Positions 1 to 9,853 of a DNA stretch of 64,000 nucleotides are shown here, in pieces (the stretch's first letter is position 1; every line of letters starts with the position of its first letter). Made by a program: the position numbers and the translations under genes. The DNA comes from Bdellovibrionales bacterium (lineage in GTDB: Bacteria; Bdellovibrionota; Bdellovibrionia; Bdellovibrionales; UBA1609), in NCBI GenBank assembly GCA_016716765.1, contig JADJVA010000006.1, positions 124,001 through 188,000 of the forward strand, written 5' to 3'. Under the pieces are notes generated by a model, which was not told the DNA's origin, made no database searches, and was given only the letters and a program-made list of their open reading frames with translations.

Positions 1-1722
1 GCCCTGGGCCTTTCGAGACGTTGTATTTTCTATAAAGGCGGGGGTGTTGGTGCCCGTGTCATCCATACCGAGAGAGCGGGAGAAATTTATCTTTAATAAC
101 TCATCAAAATTCGAAGCACCCAAGGTGTCCTCGAGAGTGAGGCTGACCAACGTAATTCCGAGATTTGAATAGAGAAAGGTTCCAATTTTAGCTGGATTAG
201 GCCGACATCCTCCGCCTTGAAGGCATGCGAGAAGCTGCGTTCTTTCGTAATGTCTGGCAGGGGACCACTCCAAGCTATCTCCGATTCCATCTTTATCTTC
301 GTCTCTAAAGGAAGAAACATTCTCAGGGTAAGACGATAGTCCTGAAGTGTGGGAGATGGCCTGCTCAAGTGTAATAGACGGAGACAGGTCTGACTTAATC
401 GGATCTTTGAAATAGGTTACAAGACTCTTTTTTGGATCCATGCGTTTGGAGACGACTTCTTGTGCCAGCATGATGCCGGTAAAAATTTTTGAGACAGATC
501 CAATGCCGTAGAAGGTGTCCCCATCAGGGGTGAGACTCTCTCCTATTTTTTTGGTACCAAATCCCAGCACCTCAGAATATTTTGGTGAAACAATCCCAAT
601 GACAAATCCGGGTGACTTGTTGCTATCCGATCCCGTTGGGTCGACCATGGGAAGCACAATACTGGAAATTGTAGATTTTAGTTTTTCCGGAAGCGACTCT
701 ATCGCTCTTGGAACCAGTTTGTCGTTTAAAAATGAAATAAGGGCTGAGGACAAACCATCATCTTTCGCGGAGCCATAGTCTAATATCAGCTGAGTGTGGT
801 CTTTTTCCTCAAAATGCTGGTGTTGGCATATTCGTTTGCCTAAAAGCAACTTGTCCTTAAAGGCGCTAGATCCTAGATTGCTAACATCTTGTTGGCTTCC
901 ATCCTTGAATCCCGCAGAGAAGAGAAGCATTGGTGGTGTGATTGAATCATTGACATATTCTGAAGGAGAGGCCTTTTTTTGCTCTGCTTCTGTTTTGCCA
1001 AAGATTGTTTTTAGGGCATTGATCTCTTGCTCTAAGGAAGTCCCAGCCATCAGGCGGATAGCTAGAGGAACGTCATAGGCATGGAAGTCGACAGCAATTA
1101 CGGCTTTGACCGTGCCCTGAGTGATATTTTGTTCCTGAAAGTACCTTTTGTTACTAGCGGTGAGAGTGACCAAATGAGCCCCTGAGGAGAAGCCAAACAG
1201 AACTATGCGAGTGCTGTCTCCTCCAAATTTTTCTGCGTTTAGACTTATCCATTTCACCGCTCGCGCGACATCGACAGCTTGGTCCTCGTAGGTGGTTCTC
1301 TCGGAATTTCCTGTTGGGCCATTGAGTTGTAAATTGAGTCCACGTCGGTTGATGCTGGCAATCACAAATCCATTTTCAATGAGGGACTTGGGAAGTTTCT
1401 CATTTTTCTGCAAGTTCTCCTTATCTCCATCGATGACGTCGGGACCGGCCCAGCCTCCGCCATGAACATAAATAACAACGGGTTTTCTTTCGGTTGTGTT
1501 CTGGAAATAGACGTCGAGCTTATTGAACCTTGGATCCGATACCGGCTCGGCGTGGTAGGAGATATCTGCAATTTTTTTGGCATAGCCAAGATCAATCGAT
1601 TCTCCGAGTTCTGAATTGGTTTGTTCGATCTCCTGGGGGTTCCAATTTTTGATTGGACTTCCAGGATTCGCGCATGAAACCATCAGCATGACCATAGACA
1701 CTCTGAGCATTATTGTTTTCAC
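1..1722 (-). CDS. Alpha/beta-hydrolase fused to beta-lactamase-type serine hydrolase, lipoprotein (partial)
   Basis: Reads leftwards from a GTG at 1722, with a GGAGG-type ribosome site 7 bases upstream, and stays open to the left edge (574 codons, no stop). The signal peptide ends in a lipobox L13-M-V-S-C17, so a lipid-anchored envelope protein is likely. Domain 1 (about residues 55-340) is an esterase-type alpha/beta-hydrolase: oxyanion motif HGGGW at 87-91 and nucleophile elbow G177-F-S179-S-G181. Domain 2 (from about 345) is a class C beta-lactamase/PBP-like hydrolase with SxxK at S409-K412 and YSN at 518-520; its third (KTG-type) box would lie outside the window. Both visible catalytic sets look intact. 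The natural substrates cannot be told. An in-frame ATG at 1710 is poorly spaced from the ribosome site. Confidence 0.85.
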   Translation of the reverse strand, partial: MKTIMLRVSMVMLMVSCANPGSPIKNWNPQEIEQTNSELGESIDLGYAKKIADISYHAEPVSDPRFNKLDVYFQNTTERKPVVIYVHGGGWAGPDVIDGDKENLQKNEKLPKSLIENGFVIASINRRGLNLQLNGPTGNSERTTYEDQAVDVARAVKWISLNAEKFGGDSTRIVLFGFSSGAHLVTLTASNKRYFQEQNITQGTVKAVIAVDFHAYDVPLAIRLMAGTSLEQEINALKTIFGKTEAEQKKASPSEYVNDSITPPMLLFSAGFKDGSQQDVSNLGSSAFKDKLLLGKRICQHQHFEEKDHTQLILDYGSAKDDGLSSALISFLNDKLVPRAIESLPEKLKSTISSIVLPMVDPTGSDSNKSPGFVIGIVSPKYSEVLGFGTKKIGESLTPDGDTFYGIGSVSKIFTGIMLAQEVVSKRMDPKKSLVTYFKDPIKSDLSPSITLEQAISHTSGLSSYPENVSSFRDEDKDGIGDSLEWSPARHYERTQLLACLQGGGCRPNPAKIGTFLYSNLGITLVSLTLEDTLGASNFDELLKINFSRSLGMDDTGTNTPAFIENTTSRKAQG

Positions 1723-1856
1723 TGGTTTTCCCTCCCTCATCACTTGCCAATAAGACGTTGGAGGGCCTCAGTTGGTTCCAATTACAGGCCAAAAATATTC
1801 TCAAAATGAGACATATCAATAAGTGATTGTTTATAAAGGAGAAAAATGAGCAAATT

Positions 1857-2765
1857 CTATTTGATAGCCTCAACAACATGACGGATCTTTGTGAAATCCT
1901 CTCCTCTGCAGCCGTCATTGGTACAGGAATTGGAGATATTGCAGCCATTCTTGGTGATATAGTCAGTCTCGCCTCTCACTAGAATTCCTTCCACTTGTCC
2001 TGTTTTTGAATTAAAAACAGGTGATCCGGAGTTTCCGCCATAGGTGTCTAGATTGGCGACGTAGAATTCTGCATTGATAGCTCGTACGCGAGCACCACCT
2101 GCAATTTTGACAGGAAGACCTGACGGATGTCCAACGACAAAAACCTCATCTCCTAGGCTTAACTCTCCTTGTGTTCTCAATTCCAGAGAGGATCGTCCAA
2201 TGGCCTTTCGATCAATTCGAATCACAGCATAGTCTGCGCCACTGTTTGCAATCTCGGATTTAATGAGCTCGACACAGGAGTAGACCTGTTGATCATCGAA
2301 GATATCGTCCTGCGCCTCGGGACCCCTGAGAGCAAAGCCGAAAACGAGTTGGGTATTTTGACATTCCGCCTGAGATCGTACGCAATGTCCAGCTGTTGCT
2401 ACGAGATTGGGTGCAACAAGAAAGCCTGTGCAAAACGCCGAGATTTGTTGATTGAAATAGGGTTCAGTCGTGCAAAGTCCATAGGCAGATCCATATTGCC
2501 TTCCGCCCAATTTGTATTTGGCACCGGGCAGATTTTGCAATTGCCCTCTATCAACGAGAGCTAAGGTGCTGTCAGCCAGCTCCTTTACCAAGGGGTCTTT
2601 GATTTCATAGTATTCCTGTCGATTGTCGACTCCATATATCACTTTTGGTTGAATACACAGAGGATCCCTCGAAGAGAGTGCTTCTGTAATTGGACTCCAG
2701 AGAAGAAAAATGCTGGTGACGGAAAATATGCGTGATAGCTTATGGATTAGATTTCTATTGATCAT
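1857..2765 (-). CDS. Exported trypsin-like serine protease
   Basis: 302 residues. A hydrophobic N-terminus (about residues 12-30, ending near TEAL) is a likely Sec signal. The chymotrypsin-fold catalytic triad is visible: His127 in TAGHC, Asp178 in ADYAVIRID, and Ser246 in GGNSGSP, in the order and spacing of S1/V8-type proteases. Several cysteines (for example around 98, 112, 128 and 134 and near the C-terminus) suggest disulfides, consistent with action outside the cytoplasm. It is transcribed in the same direction as the downstream lipoprotein at 1722 but separated by 134 bases, so co-transcription is uncertain. The ATG at 2765 follows a GGAGGGATCC stretch that serves as the ribosome site. 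The substrate is unknown. Housekeeping DegP-type function is unlikely because no PDZ domain is seen. Confidence 0.9.
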   Translation of the reverse strand: MINRNLIHKLSRIFSVTSIFLLWSPITEALSSRDPLCIQPKVIYGVDNRQEYYEIKDPLVKELADSTLALVDRGQLQNLPGAKYKLGGRQYGSAYGLCTTEPYFNQQISAFCTGFLVAPNLVATAGHCVRSQAECQNTQLVFGFALRGPEAQDDIFDDQQVYSCVELIKSEIANSGADYAVIRIDRKAIGRSSLELRTQGELSLGDEVFVVGHPSGLPVKIAGGARVRAINAEFYVANLDTYGGNSGSPVFNSKTGQVEGILVRGETDYITKNGCNISNSCTNDGCRGEDFTKIRHVVEAIK

Positions 2766-2957
2766 GGATCCCTCCTTGGAAATTTTTGATAGATAATGCT
2801 GATTTTGGTAAATCAGTCGCAGATAAACTGATAAACCAAGTCATGAGTTACTCATCTGAAATGAATTGAGGCTCTTGTCATCTATCGCTCACAATGAACA
2901 AACAACGTGAATTTTCTCATTATAGATGAAAAGAGCTAGAGTTAGAAAAACACCTTG

Positions 2958-2995
2958 AATTCAAATGAGAAAATGGCCTTCGGTCCATTTGAATT
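2958..2995 (-). terminator. Hairpin downstream of tamA
   Basis: A perfect 10-base inverted repeat (2958-2967 with 2986-2995) encloses a smaller hairpin with a TTCG-type tip. It lies about 70 bases past the tamA stop on the minus strand. There is no long T run after it, so intrinsic termination is plausible but not certain. The rest of the 2766-3063 gap is AT-rich and shows no gene. Confidence 0.45.
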
Positions 2996-3063
2996 GATGG
3001 AGTTTACGTCTAGGAAAAATTCTCTCTAACTAAAAGTCTGAATAGACCAGGCTCTGTGGGTTT

Positions 3064-3385
3064 TTAGAATGAACCAATAAAGAAGTGCAGGCGCCAAGGG
3101 TCTTCGTTGCGCTCTTTGATGCGGTCCAATTTGAATCCGATATCAAGACTGACGGGTCCGACTGGTGTATTAAAGCGAACACCAAATCCTGCTGCATGTC
3201 GATAGGGTCTTTCAAAATGGTGACCCGAAACTTGAACGGCCCCTCCGTCATAAAATACGACCCCACCCAAGGAATTATAGACCGGAAAACGAAACTCACT
3301 CTTTATTAAGGAGTATTCGCTTTCTCTCTCGACAATCACTTCCTCATTTGGAAACTCAACTCCTTGCGGGATTCTTTCGTTTGAA
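3064..3385 (-). pseudogene. C-terminal barrel fragment of tamA, out of frame with its main part
   Basis: This stretch continues the Omp85 beta-barrel of the gene to its right in a different reading frame. It includes the typical late-barrel sequence GGVVFYDGG, a segment resembling PVGPVSLDIGF, and a final strand ending in an aromatic residue (HFFIGSF), as expected for BAM-inserted proteins. It has no start or ribosome site of its own. Removing one G from the G5 tract at 3393-3397 (coding strand) fuses it to the upstream frame just after the RGFG motif and yields a protein of about 934 residues. The break is therefore either a real frameshift mutation or a base-call error in the homopolymer. 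Confidence 0.75.
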
Positions 3386-5869
3386 CTAGAAGCCCCCAAA
3401 GCCACGAATACTCGAAGTGCCACCCAAGTAAAAAATCTGGCTAACTGGAACTTTACTTCCAGGAAGGGTGCTGAGATTAGAAACATTTCCGTGTCTGAGC
3501 TGGTTTGCCCATACAAGACTTGGGGAGCCAAGATTCCAGAGATAGGTGTAAGAAATTTCGCTTTTTACAAAATTGACGTCGGACGAGGATCCAAAAGCTG
3601 GATCTGAGTAAGACAAGTTCCATCGGACATGGGAGCCGCGAGTGGGCACAAATGGATTGTCCCGCAGATCATAATCGAGAGTGGGGCCAAGAAGAGCAAT
3701 CCGGTCAATTTGATCGGGACACTTTCCCGGCTGACCATCTAAGCAGTTACCATAACGCTCGAAGGTCTTGACGGAATCTAAGCTCCAAAGAGTCCATGTC
3801 AACTTGAAGTTGCGGGCAAGGTCTCGCTCTAGGAGAAAATCGACGCGGCTACTGTCAGAGATTTCAGTTAAAAGTGTGACGTCATTGAAGTTTGAAATTT
3901 GCTGCTGTCGAGTGAAATTAATGCGCCCTCTCGTGCGCGTAGAGAATAAAAAGGGTTCAAGGTATCCGATAGTGGCTCGGTGTGTAAGATACTTCACTTG
4001 ATCTGGATTATATCCCAACTCCAGCCTTGCAGCTATGGTCCGCGCGGTACCCTCTATATTGTTAAATGAAACGGATGTAAATTGGCGGAGAGTAAGATCG
4101 CGTTCACTATCGGCTCCTACGCCGATTTTGAAAAGTCCAGGATCGCGCTCTCGCAGACTGATGAGAACGGTTCTTTGGGATATGGAAGTTCCTTCCTCAA
4201 GTGTGCGAATTCTTACCTGGCTAAAGATACCCAGTCGGTTAAGCCGCATTTGTGAATCTTCTATTTTTTCGGGAGTCAAGGTTTCACCGATGGAAAACTC
4301 AATCTCTCTGAGGATCACATAATCCTTTGTAAACTTATTACCCTCTAAATTAATTGCTGACACAATGATCTTAGGGCCCTCAAGGATTTCAAAACGCACG
4401 ATGGCTTGGGTGCCCTTTTCGTTGTACTCGACGAGTTGGTTGTTGATGTTTTCAATTTTCATCTCCAGAAAACCGCGACTAAGATAAAAGGACTTGAGCC
4501 GATTGATACTCTCTTCAATTGTAGACAATCGAAGAGGAGCGTTGCTGTGAACAGTAACGACTTCATTCAATTCTGCTTCATTGAAGGCTTTAATTCCTAG
4601 GAAGTCGACTTTCTTTACTTGAGTGAGGGGCCCTTCATCCATGACAATTTTTATTTTTGCTTCCGATTTCTTGTTCGTAAACTCCGTTCTTAAGGACTGT
4701 ATCCTTGCTTTGAGAAATCCTTGGTTGCGCAATTCGTTGATAAGATTCTTGTGCCCAAGCTCGATATCGATTCTGCTAAAATATCCGCTCTTGATCAGCT
4801 CCGAGCTATTATTTCGAATCAGCGCGGCGTAGTATTGCGGATTTCGTGAGATTCTCCCGCTGACATCCAGCTGTGCGATCAGGACTCGTGGGCCTTCGTA
4901 GATCAGGATTCGAGCTTTACGCAAAAACTGCTTGTTGTCTTCAATGATTTCTGTCGAAACTTGGGCGTGCGCGAATCCGCTGGCGAGGTACTTTTTTCGA
5001 ATTCTCTCTGCTGCCTCAGAGATCGGGTCTCCGCCGTTCGGAGCGGCGTCCAGAGGGTTGAGTTCTCGGGAGATATCAAAAATACTGAGCTGCTTATAAC
5101 CTATCACTTGGCGGTCGTATTTATAAGGATCTTGAATAGAATAGGTAAGGCTGGCCGAGGTACGGTCTGCATCGTATGTGATTTCAGGTTCCCCAATAAC
5201 GGCACTCAAAAATCGTTCATTCTTAAGGAATTCTTCAGACGTCAGTTTGATGTTTTGTAAGACAACAGCCGTCAAAGCTTGGTGGCGGTATTTATGACTG
5301 CGGTACTGCAAACGCTGTCGAAGATAGGGATTGAGGGTGGTGAATTCGACAGCAGAAACTTTGCATGGACTTTGTTCGTCTATCACAAAGCTTGCTTCCA
5401 GACGACCATCGCTCGCATTTGCGAATCTTATTTCAACAATAGCATTGAAGTACCCTTGCTCTGAATAAAAAGCTTTCAGTCGTTCGCCACTCTCGGTAAT
5501 CTTTCTTTTATCAAATTTGTCACCCTCTTTGAGTTCTATAATTTCTAAAAGAGCTGTCGTTGAAGCGATTCTATTTCCGGTAACTCTTATTCCTGAGAGG
5601 AGTTTAATGGCCTGGGCCTCAACTGAGATATTTCCCTCTGGACCCCGATAGGCAGATACTCGCTCAAAGGAACCATGTTCCATCAACAATCGGACCAGAA
5701 GGTCAATTTCAGATAAAGAGGAGCTGTTATCAAATAGCTCGGGAGATTTTTTACGGAGAAATTCAATAATCTCTGGCTGGGCGCCATGTATCTTCAGAGT
5801 CTGTGCAATCGCCGGAAAAGCGAATGCAAAACTCAGAGCAATAATAGAGGGAACAAATAGCGAAAACAT
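3386..5869 (-). CDS. tamA: TamA/Omp85-family outer-membrane assembly protein (interrupted by frameshift at 3393-3397)
   Basis: Encodes a signal peptide, about 560 residues that read as successive POTRA repeats (roughly six), and the first two thirds of an Omp85 barrel. The frame ends at TAG 3386, immediately after the conserved lid-loop motif ISSIRGFG-like (SSIRGFGGF). That motif is never the natural end of an Omp85 protein; the rest of the barrel is encoded at 3064-3385 in another frame. In the family, TamA is the outer-membrane partner of TamB in envelope lipid and protein assembly. The start ATG 5869 lies 3 bases after the tamB stop, so the two are translationally linked. At about 934 residues after repair it is much longer than enterobacterial TamA (three POTRAs). 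BamA is the alternative, but the tamB linkage favours TamA. Confidence 0.85.
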   Translation of the reverse strand: MFSLFVPSIIALSFAFAFPAIAQTLKIHGAQPEIIEFLRKKSPELFDNSSSLSEIDLLVRLLMEHGSFERVSAYRGPEGNISVEAQAIKLLSGIRVTGNRIASTTALLEIIELKEGDKFDKRKITESGERLKAFYSEQGYFNAIVEIRFANASDGRLEASFVIDEQSPCKVSAVEFTTLNPYLRQRLQYRSHKYRHQALTAVVLQNIKLTSEEFLKNERFLSAVIGEPEITYDADRTSASLTYSIQDPYKYDRQVIGYKQLSIFDISRELNPLDAAPNGGDPISEAAERIRKKYLASGFAHAQVSTEIIEDNKQFLRKARILIYEGPRVLIAQLDVSGRISRNPQYYAALIRNNSSELIKSGYFSRIDIELGHKNLINELRNQGFLKARIQSLRTEFTNKKSEAKIKIVMDEGPLTQVKKVDFLGIKAFNEAELNEVVTVHSNAPLRLSTIEESINRLKSFYLSRGFLEMKIENINNQLVEYNEKGTQAIVRFEILEGPKIIVSAINLEGNKFTKDYVILREIEFSIGETLTPEKIEDSQMRLNRLGIFSQVRIRTLEEGTSISQRTVLISLRERDPGLFKIGVGADSERDLTLRQFTSVSFNNIEGTARTIAARLELGYNPDQVKYLTHRATIGYLEPFLFSTRTRGRINFTRQQQISNFNDVTLLTEISDSSRVDFLLERDLARNFKLTWTLWSLDSVKTFERYGNCLDGQPGKCPDQIDRIALLGPTLDYDLRDNPFVPTRGSHVRWNLSYSDPAFGSSSDVNFVKSEISYTYLWNLGSPSLVWANQLRHGNVSNLSTLPGSKVPVSQIFYLGGTSSIRGFGGF

Positions 5870-5872
5870 GAC

Positions 5873-8800
5873 CTACTTAAACTCCAATCGGTACTCAAGA
5901 TCCACTCCAACTTTCTCGGTAGAAGTATCTTTGATTTCTGGATTTCCTTCCTTATTTTCCCATGTGCCAATAACAGAAAGCTTTTTGTTTACTTTATATT
6001 CAATTTTAGCATTGTTTGTCGGATTATTTTCGACTGTTCTGCTTGCTGAAATACCAAATTTTGGGGTCCACTGCTTTTTTAATGTTAAATTTGGTACGAC
6101 GGCTTGATCGGCACCAGCGGCTCCAGACACGTCAACCTCTACCCCCGTCAATTTATTAATGTCTCCTAGTGGCTTTTGGAGCAGGGCTGAGCCTATTTGC
6201 AGAGTTGTCTGGGTTGCCAATTCTCCAGTTTGAAATTCCTTGCTATCACTTTCGCTTTTGGGTTTTATTCCGAGAGCCAAGAGGCTAATGATCTCGGATT
6301 CAGCCAAAGGGGGTTGGCTAGATAGGTTAAACTGAGGATCTTTGGCTCGCCCTTGAATTAACAGGTTAATATCATATTCATCTTTGACCCTCGAGCTGGC
6401 ATTGAGAAATATATTTGGATTATCGGAGTCATCGCCTGAAAAAACAACCTGACCTACCGCGACATCAAATGGCGTTTCATGGAAGAAGACCTTTCCATCT
6501 TTTTCCAATGAGAGTTGTCCCTTGAGAGAGGGTGCAGAAATTTCTCCACTGACTTTAAGAGATCCTGAAAGGGGTGAGTTGACCAAAGAGTTTTTGACAA
6601 GAATTGGACGCTTCAGAATGACATTCCAGTCGAGAAGAAAGGGCTGAAATTTGTCTTCAATCAGAAAATCAGGTAAAAAACTAGATGGTTTGATTTTCCC
6701 GGCTTTCTGGGCATTTCCATCAATCTCTTTGGAGACTTCTCCCTGACTAACTTGGTATTCGCCTCCCAAAATATAGGGGAACCAATTTCCTTTCAAAAAG
6801 AAATCACCCGACCCCTTTGTTTTTACTCCTTCAGGAATCGTAAGACTGACATCTTTGAATCGACCCTTTACATCAATCAGGACCTCATTCATTTTTTTCA
6901 CCTGAATTTTTCCGTCTGCCGCGAAGGGGCCGCCTCCCAACTGTCCGCTGGCCGAGTTGATGACAATCTTTTTATGGCTAAAGAGCAGATCCGCCCGGAT
7001 CTGCTCAAAAGATTGTGGGAAGTCCCTTATCCTGAGTAGGCCATTATCTATAAATGCTGATCCCATTACCTCTGGATTTTCCCAGTCGCCTTTTAATTGT
7101 CCAGAGAGAGAAAGAACGCCCTTCAAATCATCAAGAAACGGCAAAAAGAGAAGAGCCAGCCCCATGTCGAGCTTTCCATTTACTCCTATGTTTAGGCGAT
7201 CCTTTGAGGTGTCTTTAATAGCAACAGAAACAAGAGAACCTTGGCCTTGAAGGTTAAAGGTCTCTGATCTCAACGTGCCTTCTCGTACTTCCAAGTTGAT
7301 CGGTCTATTTAATGCAAGAGTGGTATTTCCTCTCCGAACCGTGAAATCATCGATCTTAGCGTAACCAGAACTCTTGAAAAGACCTCCATTGCTGGAGCTT
7401 AAGTCAATGGTTGAGGTGAATTTAGAATCGAAATCTACTTTTCGCCCTGGTCCGGAAAAGACGGTGAACAATTGGGTAAAATTGAGATCATTCGCTTCTA
7501 CAAAAAGACGAAATGGCCCATCATTTGAAAAGGGAATTGTAAAGTCTGTCTTAACGAGATTTCCCATAATGTTGCCCCCACCTTGTAGAGCAAGTGGAGT
7601 TAACTTAATTTTAAGATTGGAGTCCTCAAAGGGTTTATCTGCAATCACCAATTGGGAAAGTCGAAGATGTATGTCTGTTTTTGGGTTGCGAATGGGACCA
7701 CGCAATGAAGTCGTAAAATCGACAAGTCCAGTCACATTTAGGTTAATTTTTTCGATATTTTCAGACTGCTCAAGTCGCAAATTTCTTCCTAGGACAACAG
7801 CGTCAAGAATTCCGTTGGAACTGAGTCCCCCATCAAAGGAGATTCGACCTGTCGCTTTTGACAGATGAGCTTGTCGCAGTTTAACATTTCCATTTGTAGC
7901 TCCGGCATTGAGAATTAACTCGTCGAAACTTTCGTTGCCTAAGGTTCCTCGATAGAATGCAGATCTAAGATCAAAATTTAACTGATTAAGGATCAGTGGG
8001 CCGGATACTTTTATTTCTGCAGATCCTGAACCATCGATGGAGAGAGGAAACAAATATTTTCTTGAGAATAACAGCCTGAGATCTTCCAAATCGACGAAGG
8101 GGACTTGGCCAGTTAGATTCAAGCTGTTTTTGCGGAGATCAATTGCCACATTTCCTGTGTATCGCGAAGTTTTAAAGAGACCTTTGACCTGTTTAAAATA
8201 AAGGAAACCTTCCTTGTATTGCATTTCAGTGTTCACTTTCCCGAGAGGGAAATCTTCTATCCAGAAATCATCATTGTTGATATCCATTTTGATTGTTCCA
8301 TAAGAACTATCACCCGCCGTATTCCCTTTTACTTTTCCCGCTCCTTCTAATTTTAATTTTGCTAAGTTTTGGACGTCGGAAAAATCGACGTGATCTCCCT
8401 CGTAATCGATATTAAAACCCTTGGAGTAGTTAATTGTCCCTGAAGATCTACCCGTTGAGGATTTTCCAACCCTTATGTCAGCCTTATATCTAACCTCCTG
8501 CAAATTAACTTTTACTTCGCCCTCCGTCTCGATATTGGCCAAGTCAACAATTGGAAATTTCTCTGGTTCTCCGGAGTGTACGCTCAGGTTTTTTCCGAGG
8601 ACTTTTCCTTTGCAGTTCAGCTGAAAAGGGTACATTTCTCCTTCGCAGGGAAGGCTGCCGCTCAGATCAAGGTGAAGAGGCGTTTTTGGTACTGTGAGGT
8701 TGAGCAATAGCTGTTGCAGCTCTAACTGTGAAATGTTGACGGAAGTTGAGAATTTCCAAGTCTTATTTGTATCAAAGACAGTTTTATGCAGGATGACTGT

Positions 8801-9853
8801 GCCTGCATTGTTGCTGATATTTAAACGTTCAAGAAGCAGGTTTTCTTTTGAGAGACTGCCATTTGTAGTCAGAGTTCCGAGAACGAAACTGTCTATTTCT
8901 ACTCCAGTTGCCTGAGTTCGGAATTGAATGTTCGGGTAGACATTTTGAACCCAATTAAGATCTAAATCTAAGTCGATGGATCCCCTGAGTCGCGGAAGTC
9001 TTATCTTTTCCAAATAATCCTGAACCAGTAGACGCACCTCTGGCAAGGAGAAATGAGAGCGGCTGCTCATCTTACCTGATTCAAAATTTGCTTTGGCCAG
9101 TTTGCCATTGAGGTACCCGGAGGCGACAAAATAGGAAGATTGTTTTCTCAATTTAAGTGCTGAAATCTGCAAATTTTCGTCATCGATCAAAAATCTACTT
9201 TCAAAACTGAAATCAAGCGGTGCCAAACCTTCCTTCCGTAAATTGACATTGGGAAAGTTAGCTTCAATAAGGAATGCATCGAACATGTTAGTCATGACAA
9301 AGGAAGCTTTTTCTAACTGTATTTGAGCCTTGTCTCCAGGAGATCGAGCCTTTAACTCGAGATCAGTGATAATGAGTTTATCAATTGGGATCGTGGAGAG
9401 CGCTCTTATTTGAATATCAAGCCTGGGGTGTTTGGCTGCGCTCTTTTGTTCACCTTCTGGACCAAAAAGATGTGGGAGAAGAATGTTTAAGTTGGGATGG
9501 TCGAAGATCACCTCAGCCAGACGAAATTGTCCACGAAACAGTGCTATCCAATTGAGTTTAATTCGCAATTCCTTGATATAAGAGGGTGAAAAAGACGGAG
9601 CCAGAGGCGGTTTCGGAATGATTCTGACTCCCTCAAAAATGAGCTGAGGGGGAAAGAGTCCGAACCCGAGTCTCTCGGGCCAGACCCTTGCCGATGTGTG
9701 CTTCTGGGATTGATTCTCTATTTCAACAAGTAACCATGATTTGATGCGGGGCAAATGGTATCGGTAGGAGAACCCGAGCAAAAAGAAAAATGCGGCAAAG
9801 ACTGCTGAAGAAATAAGCCATTTACGCCATTTCTGGATAAATACCCAGCTCAT
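5873..9853 (-). CDS. tamB: TamB-like translocation/assembly module, inner-membrane-anchored
   Basis: About 1326 residues: a single N-terminal membrane anchor (about residues 12-30), then a very long repetitive beta-rich region and a C-terminal DUF490 domain typical of TamB (PNLTLKKQWTPKFGISASR-like strands near the end). Family members span the periplasm as a hydrophobic groove that moves lipids, or helps barrel insertion, together with TamA. I chose the ATG at 9853, which overlaps the upstream stop as ATGA and has AGAAGGGG just upstream; a GTG at 9871 is possible. It sits directly upstream of the tamA-like gene, the usual partner order reversed relative to enterobacteria. No interruption is seen in its frame. 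Confidence 0.9.
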   Translation of the reverse strand: MSWVFIQKWRKWLISSAVFAAFFFLLGFSYRYHLPRIKSWLLVEIENQSQKHTSARVWPERLGFGLFPPQLIFEGVRIIPKPPLAPSFSPSYIKELRIKLNWIALFRGQFRLAEVIFDHPNLNILLPHLFGPEGEQKSAAKHPRLDIQIRALSTIPIDKLIITDLELKARSPGDKAQIQLEKASFVMTNMFDAFLIEANFPNVNLRKEGLAPLDFSFESRFLIDDENLQISALKLRKQSSYFVASGYLNGKLAKANFESGKMSSRSHFSLPEVRLLVQDYLEKIRLPRLRGSIDLDLDLNWVQNVYPNIQFRTQATGVEIDSFVLGTLTTNGSLSKENLLLERLNISNNAGTVILHKTVFDTNKTWKFSTSVNISQLELQQLLLNLTVPKTPLHLDLSGSLPCEGEMYPFQLNCKGKVLGKNLSVHSGEPEKFPIVDLANIETEGEVKVNLQEVRYKADIRVGKSSTGRSSGTINYSKGFNIDYEGDHVDFSDVQNLAKLKLEGAGKVKGNTAGDSSYGTIKMDINNDDFWIEDFPLGKVNTEMQYKEGFLYFKQVKGLFKTSRYTGNVAIDLRKNSLNLTGQVPFVDLEDLRLLFSRKYLFPLSIDGSGSAEIKVSGPLILNQLNFDLRSAFYRGTLGNESFDELILNAGATNGNVKLRQAHLSKATGRISFDGGLSSNGILDAVVLGRNLRLEQSENIEKINLNVTGLVDFTTSLRGPIRNPKTDIHLRLSQLVIADKPFEDSNLKIKLTPLALQGGGNIMGNLVKTDFTIPFSNDGPFRLFVEANDLNFTQLFTVFSGPGRKVDFDSKFTSTIDLSSSNGGLFKSSGYAKIDDFTVRRGNTTLALNRPINLEVREGTLRSETFNLQGQGSLVSVAIKDTSKDRLNIGVNGKLDMGLALLFLPFLDDLKGVLSLSGQLKGDWENPEVMGSAFIDNGLLRIRDFPQSFEQIRADLLFSHKKIVINSASGQLGGGPFAADGKIQVKKMNEVLIDVKGRFKDVSLTIPEGVKTKGSGDFFLKGNWFPYILGGEYQVSQGEVSKEIDGNAQKAGKIKPSSFLPDFLIEDKFQPFLLDWNVILKRPILVKNSLVNSPLSGSLKVSGEISAPSLKGQLSLEKDGKVFFHETPFDVAVGQVVFSGDDSDNPNIFLNASSRVKDEYDINLLIQGRAKDPQFNLSSQPPLAESEIISLLALGIKPKSESDSKEFQTGELATQTTLQIGSALLQKPLGDINKLTGVEVDVSGAAGADQAVVPNLTLKKQWTPKFGISASRTVENNPTNNAKIEYKVNKKLSVIGTWENKEGNPEIKDTSTEKVGVDLEYRLEFK

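Noticed and set aside
2169..2564. Plus-strand open frame inside the protease gene
   Set aside because: It is the complement of a well supported protease gene, with no ribosome site and no family motif.
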